Assembly: GCA_947311815.1 (NCBI GenBank)
Contig: CAMZMA010000040.1
Location: 1 to 17,883 of the forward strand
DNA length: 17,883 nucleotides
DNA from: an uncultured Flavobacteriaceae bacterium
GTDB lineage: Bacteria; Bacteroidota; Bacteroidia; Flavobacteriales; Flavobacteriaceae
Reading direction: 5' to 3'
In this document: positions 15,177 to 17,883 of the stretch, one piece after another
How the letters are laid out: each line of letters starts with the position of its first letter
Position numbering within the stretch: the first letter of the stretch is position 1
Position numbers and translations under genes: made by a program
The notes under the pieces: model-generated
Databases searched by the model: none
What the model was told of the DNA's origin: nothing
Seen by the model: only the letters and a program-made list of their open reading frames with translations

Positions 15177-17883
15177 ATGCAATACAATCATATCGACATA
15201 GAAAAAAAATGGCAACAATTTTGGGCAGAAAACCAAACCTTTAAAGCCAGTAATAATTCAGACAAAGAAAAATATTATGTGCTCGATATGTTTTCTTATC
15301 CAAGTGGTGCTGGCTTACACGTTGGGCATCCGTTAGGATATATTGCTTCAGATATTTATGCACGCTACAAACGTCATAAAGGTTTTAATGTATTGCATCC
15401 TCAAGGATACGATTCTTTTGGTTTACCTGCAGAACAATATGCCATTCAAACAGGGCAACATCCTGCCATTACTACAGAAACCAATATAAAAACATACCGA
15501 AGACAATTAGATCGCATCGGTTTTTCGTTTGATTGGTCTCGCGAAGTAAGAACCTCAGATCCTAATTATTACAAATGGACACAGTGGATTTTTATCCAAT
15601 TATTCAATTCGTGGTATAATAAAGATACTGATAAAGCTGAAGACATAAAAACGTTAATTGCTGCTTTTAAAAAGAAAGGAAATGGCGAGGTAAACGCTGT
15701 TTCTGATGATAATATTCCTGTTTTTTCTGCGGATGATTGGAAGCAGTTCTCCGATAAAGAGCAACAAGAAATTTTATTAAAATATCGTTTAACCTACTTG
15801 TCAGACACCGAAGTAAATTGGTGTCCAGAATTAGGAACCGTTTTAGCAAATGACGAAATTGTAAACGGCGTTTCAGAACGTGGCGGACATCCTGTTGTTA
15901 GAAAAAAAATGACGCAATGGTCTATGAGAATTGCTGCCTACGCACAACGATTATTAGACGGTTTACAAACCATTGATTGGCCACAACCCTTAAAAGACTC
16001 ACAAACCAACTGGATTGGCAGAAGCCAAGGAGCAATGGTTACTTTCCCTGTCATTTCGAGCGAAGTCGAAAAATCTCAAGGAACTCCTGCTGTAAACTTA
16101 TCCTATAAAGAATTAGAAGCTTTAAAAGAATTGCGTTTGAACCTTTCAAAAGCAGAAGAAATACTTTGGGATCAATTAAAAAACAAAAAAGGAGCATCAA
16201 AATTTAGAAAAAAATATACCATCGGAACATTTTTAGTAGATTATGTTTCTTTGAACAAAAACTTAATTATTGAATTTTCTGGTAAAGAAGATGAAAAAGA
16301 AAGAGACATCTATTTTGCAAACGAAGGTTTTCATGTAGTTCGTTTTACCAATGAAGAGGTTTTAGAGAATGTGTTAAAAGTTGTTTCTACAATTAACAAT
16401 ACAATACAATTTCCAAAAGCAATTGAAAAATCTACAGTAAATGTCACTTCGAGCGCAGTCGAGAAGTCTCTTAAAATAGAGGTATTCACCACAAGACCCG
16501 ACACCATTTTCGGAGTTTCATTTATGACACTCGCGCCAGAACATGAGTTGGTGTCAAAAATCACGACATCAGCACAAAAAGAAGCTGTAGAAAACTATGT
16601 AAAAGCCACCGCAAAACGTTCTGAAAGAGAACGAATGGCAGATGTAAAAACCATTTCGGGTGTATTTACAGGTGCGTATGCAAAACATCCGTTTACGGGA
16701 GAAAAAGTACAAATTTGGATTGGAGATTACGTACTAGCAAGCTACGGTACAGGAGCAGTTATGGCAGTTCCTTGTGGCGATCAACGAGATTATGATTTTG
16801 CAAAAAAGTTTGATATTGAAATTCCGAATATCTTTAAAAATGTAGATATTTCTGAAAAAGCATTCGAAGACAAAGGCGGTGCAAAACTCACCAATTCAGA
16901 CTTTTTAAACGGATTGACCTACAAAAAGGCGATGAAAACCATCATTTATGAATTAGAAAAAAGAGAGATCGGTTACGGAAAAATAAATTACCGTTTGCGA
17001 GATGCTGTTTTTAGCCGTCAACGATATTGGGGAGAACCTTTTCCTGTGTATTACAAAGACGGAATGCCACAAATGATTGACGCTAAATATTTACCCATAA
17101 AATTACCAGAAGTAGAAAAATACTTACCAACCCAAGACGGAAAACCACCTTTAGGAAACGCAACCGAATGGGCGTGGGATTCTCGTGCGAAGAAAGTAGT
17201 TTCTATCGAAAAATTAAAAAACAAAACGGTGTATCCTTTAGAACTCAACACAATGCCTGGGTGGGCAGGAAGCTCTTGGTACTTTAACCGTTATATGGAT
17301 GCTCATAACGAAGGCGAATTTGCAAGTAAAAAAGCACTGGAGTATTGGAAAGAAATAGATTTATACATTGGTGGTTCTGAACACGCCACAGGGCATTTAT
17401 TATACGCTCGTTTTTGGCAAAAATTCTTGTTTGATAGAGGTATTGTTCCTGTAGATGAGTTTGCAAAAAAATTAATCAATCAAGGAATGATTTTGGGGAC
17501 GAGTGCGTTTGCATATAGAGTTTCTCAAAGAAATGATGTATTTGTTTCTAAAGGGGTAATTGATAAATATTATTCTCCTGAAACTTCTTCTGAAACCTTT
17601 GACAAAATACAATCACTCACAGGTGTATCTGTAGGACAATTGTCTTTTGATAAAATTCATGTTGATGTTTCTTTTGTAAATTCTTCTGATGAAATGGATG
17701 TTATTAAATTTGGGAACTGGTTTGAAGATTATCGAATGGCTAAATTTATTACCGAAGAAGACGGAACGTTTAAGGTTTCTCGCGAAGTTGAAAAAATGTC
17801 AAAATCAAAATACAATGTAGTCAATCCAGATGCTATTTGTGCCCAATACGGAGCAGATAGTTTGCGTTTGTTCGAGATGTTTT
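15177..17883 (+). CDS. leuS: leucyl-tRNA synthetase interrupted by an in-frame DUF559 domain, 3' end outside window
   Basis: Essential class I synthetase that charges tRNA-Leu. The frame is open from ATG 15177 to the window end (902 codons). Start is supported by MQYNHIDIEKKWQQFW, the normal LeuRS N-terminus. The HIGH motif is H48-V-G-H51 and KMSKS is at 873-877. The CP1 editing domain contains TTRPDT (438-443), and GTGAVMAVP with GDQRD. Bacteroidota-type insertions are present (about 145-190 and before KMSKS). The unusual part is residues about 291-432: between MVTFPV and KIEVFTTRPD, normally joined by a loop of a few residues, lies a DUF559 nuclease-like domain flanked by repeat-encoded peptides ISSEVEKS and TSSAVEKS. 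No stop or frameshift occurs, so one long chain of roughly 1,090 residues is expected. Sequence after KMSKS and the anticodon domain is cut off by the window edge. Confidence 0.96.
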   Translation, partial: MQYNHIDIEKKWQQFWAENQTFKASNNSDKEKYYVLDMFSYPSGAGLHVGHPLGYIASDIYARYKRHKGFNVLHPQGYDSFGLPAEQYAIQTGQHPAITTETNIKTYRRQLDRIGFSFDWSREVRTSDPNYYKWTQWIFIQLFNSWYNKDTDKAEDIKTLIAAFKKKGNGEVNAVSDDNIPVFSADDWKQFSDKEQQEILLKYRLTYLSDTEVNWCPELGTVLANDEIVNGVSERGGHPVVRKKMTQWSMRIAAYAQRLLDGLQTIDWPQPLKDSQTNWIGRSQGAMVTFPVISSEVEKSQGTPAVNLSYKELEALKELRLNLSKAEEILWDQLKNKKGASKFRKKYTIGTFLVDYVSLNKNLIIEFSGKEDEKERDIYFANEGFHVVRFTNEEVLENVLKVVSTINNTIQFPKAIEKSTVNVTSSAVEKSLKIEVFTTRPDTIFGVSFMTLAPEHELVSKITTSAQKEAVENYVKATAKRSERERMADVKTISGVFTGAYAKHPFTGEKVQIWIGDYVLASYGTGAVMAVPCGDQRDYDFAKKFDIEIPNIFKNVDISEKAFEDKGGAKLTNSDFLNGLTYKKAMKTIIYELEKREIGYGKINYRLRDAVFSRQRYWGEPFPVYYKDGMPQMIDAKYLPIKLPEVEKYLPTQDGKPPLGNATEWAWDSRAKKVVSIEKLKNKTVYPLELNTMPGWAGSSWYFNRYMDAHNEGEFASKKALEYWKEIDLYIGGSEHATGHLLYARFWQKFLFDRGIVPVDEFAKKLINQGMILGTSAFAYRVSQRNDVFVSKGVIDKYYSPETSSETFDKIQSLTGVSVGQLSFDKIHVDVSFVNSSDEMDVIKFGNWFEDYRMAKFITEEDGTFKVSREVEKMSKSKYNVVNPDAICAQYGADSLRLFEMF
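16049..16077 (+). repeat. left 29-bp direct repeat of the leuS insert
   Basis: Begins TGTCATTTCGAGCGAAGTCG and ends at TCTC 16077. It matches the right copy at 25 of 29 bases. It contains the inverted core TTCGA-n6-TCGAA and encodes VISSEVEKS. I recall very similar TTCGAGCGnAGTCGA repeats scattered between genes of Flavobacteriaceae genomes. Confidence 0.85.
16442..16470 (+). repeat. right 29-bp direct repeat of the leuS insert
   Basis: Begins TGTCACTTCGAGCGCAGTCG and ends at TCTC 16470. Four differences from the left copy (offsets 6, 15, 22, 25). Same orientation and same reading frame, encoding VTSSAVEKS. Its start is exactly 393 bases (131 codons) from the left copy. Confidence 0.85.

Larger units (their letters stand above)
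16049..16470 (+). mobile_element. candidate in-frame DUF559 element inside leuS
   Basis: This 422-bp segment, repeat to repeat, adds about 140 codons to leuS. Residues about 309-408 of the chain match the DUF559 (Vsr-like, PD-(D/E)XK superfamily) pattern: RLNLSKAEEILWDQLKNKK, then KFRKKYTIGTFLVDY, LIIEFSG, RDIYFANEGFHVVRFTNEEVL. Free-standing DUF559 proteins read LT.AE..LW..L, KFRRQ..IG.YIVDF, LIIELDG..H, D..R...L...G..V.RF.N.EV. D355 and E366 hold the positions of two expected acidic ligands. The LDGxxH segment is reduced to FSG and about seven residues appear lost, so the active site is probably incomplete. It has no intein splicing blocks. Mobility is inferred from the repeats, the domain type and the in-frame interruption of a conserved gene; it is not proven. 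Confidence 0.65.

Noticed and set aside
16049..16470. Intein in leuS
   Set aside because: No Cys/Ser splice junction with block A, no TxxH block B and no HN before a Cys/Ser/Thr at the end were found. The boundaries are repeat sequences instead.
16049..16470. CRISPR or tandem repeat array
   Set aside because: Only two imperfect copies are present, 393 bp apart, with coding sequence between them.

Overview
The window is a chromosomal segment of an AT-rich member of the Bacteroidota, most likely a marine-type Flavobacteriaceae (Polaribacter- or Tenacibaculum-like; the genus is a guess). Four things point there: a secreted M1 aminopeptidase with a type IX secretion (Por) C-terminal tail, a ribosomal protein L21 carrying a Lys/Ala-rich linker and a helix-hairpin-helix extension, several promoter-like sites of the Bacteroidota form TAnnTTTG, and A-rich leaders without Shine-Dalgarno sequences.

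Layout. 1-887: 3' part of a 3-hydroxyacyl-CoA dehydrogenase gene. 888-1546: no intact gene, but a decayed IS1380-family transposase and the terminator of the next operon. 1547-2529 (minus): rplU-rpmA with a well-formed promoter. 2808-6235 (plus): two exported M16 proteins, the first with the zinc motif and the second without it, suggesting a two-subunit peptidase. 6293-7548 (minus): a small cysteine-rich set (thioredoxin-like protein, HMA metal-binding lipoprotein, DUF4395 membrane protein), probably for metal or thiol handling. 7549-8340: a decayed area with an inverted-repeat segment and the broken C-terminal end of a flotillin gene. 8341-11685 (minus): rseP and the M1 aminopeptidase. 11739-12419 (plus): a SCO copper chaperone. 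12485-14936 (plus): feoA-feoB plus a 37-residue FeoB-associated Cys-rich protein, joined by TAATG overlaps and preceded by a 7-1-7 palindrome inside the promoter, a likely iron-responsive operator. 15177 to the window end: leuS, incomplete at its 3' end.

The most remarkable item is inside leuS. The editing (CP1) domain of leucyl-tRNA synthetase is interrupted, in frame and just before the TTRPDT editing motif, by about 140 codons that encode a DUF559 (Vsr/PD-(D/E)XK-like) nuclease domain. The insert is bounded by two 29-bp direct repeats (25 of 29 identical) that lie in the same frame and whose starts are exactly 393 bp (131 codons) apart. This looks like an in-frame selfish or domesticated element in an essential gene. 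Its nuclease core seems shortened where the usual LDGxxH segment should be, so it may be inactive.
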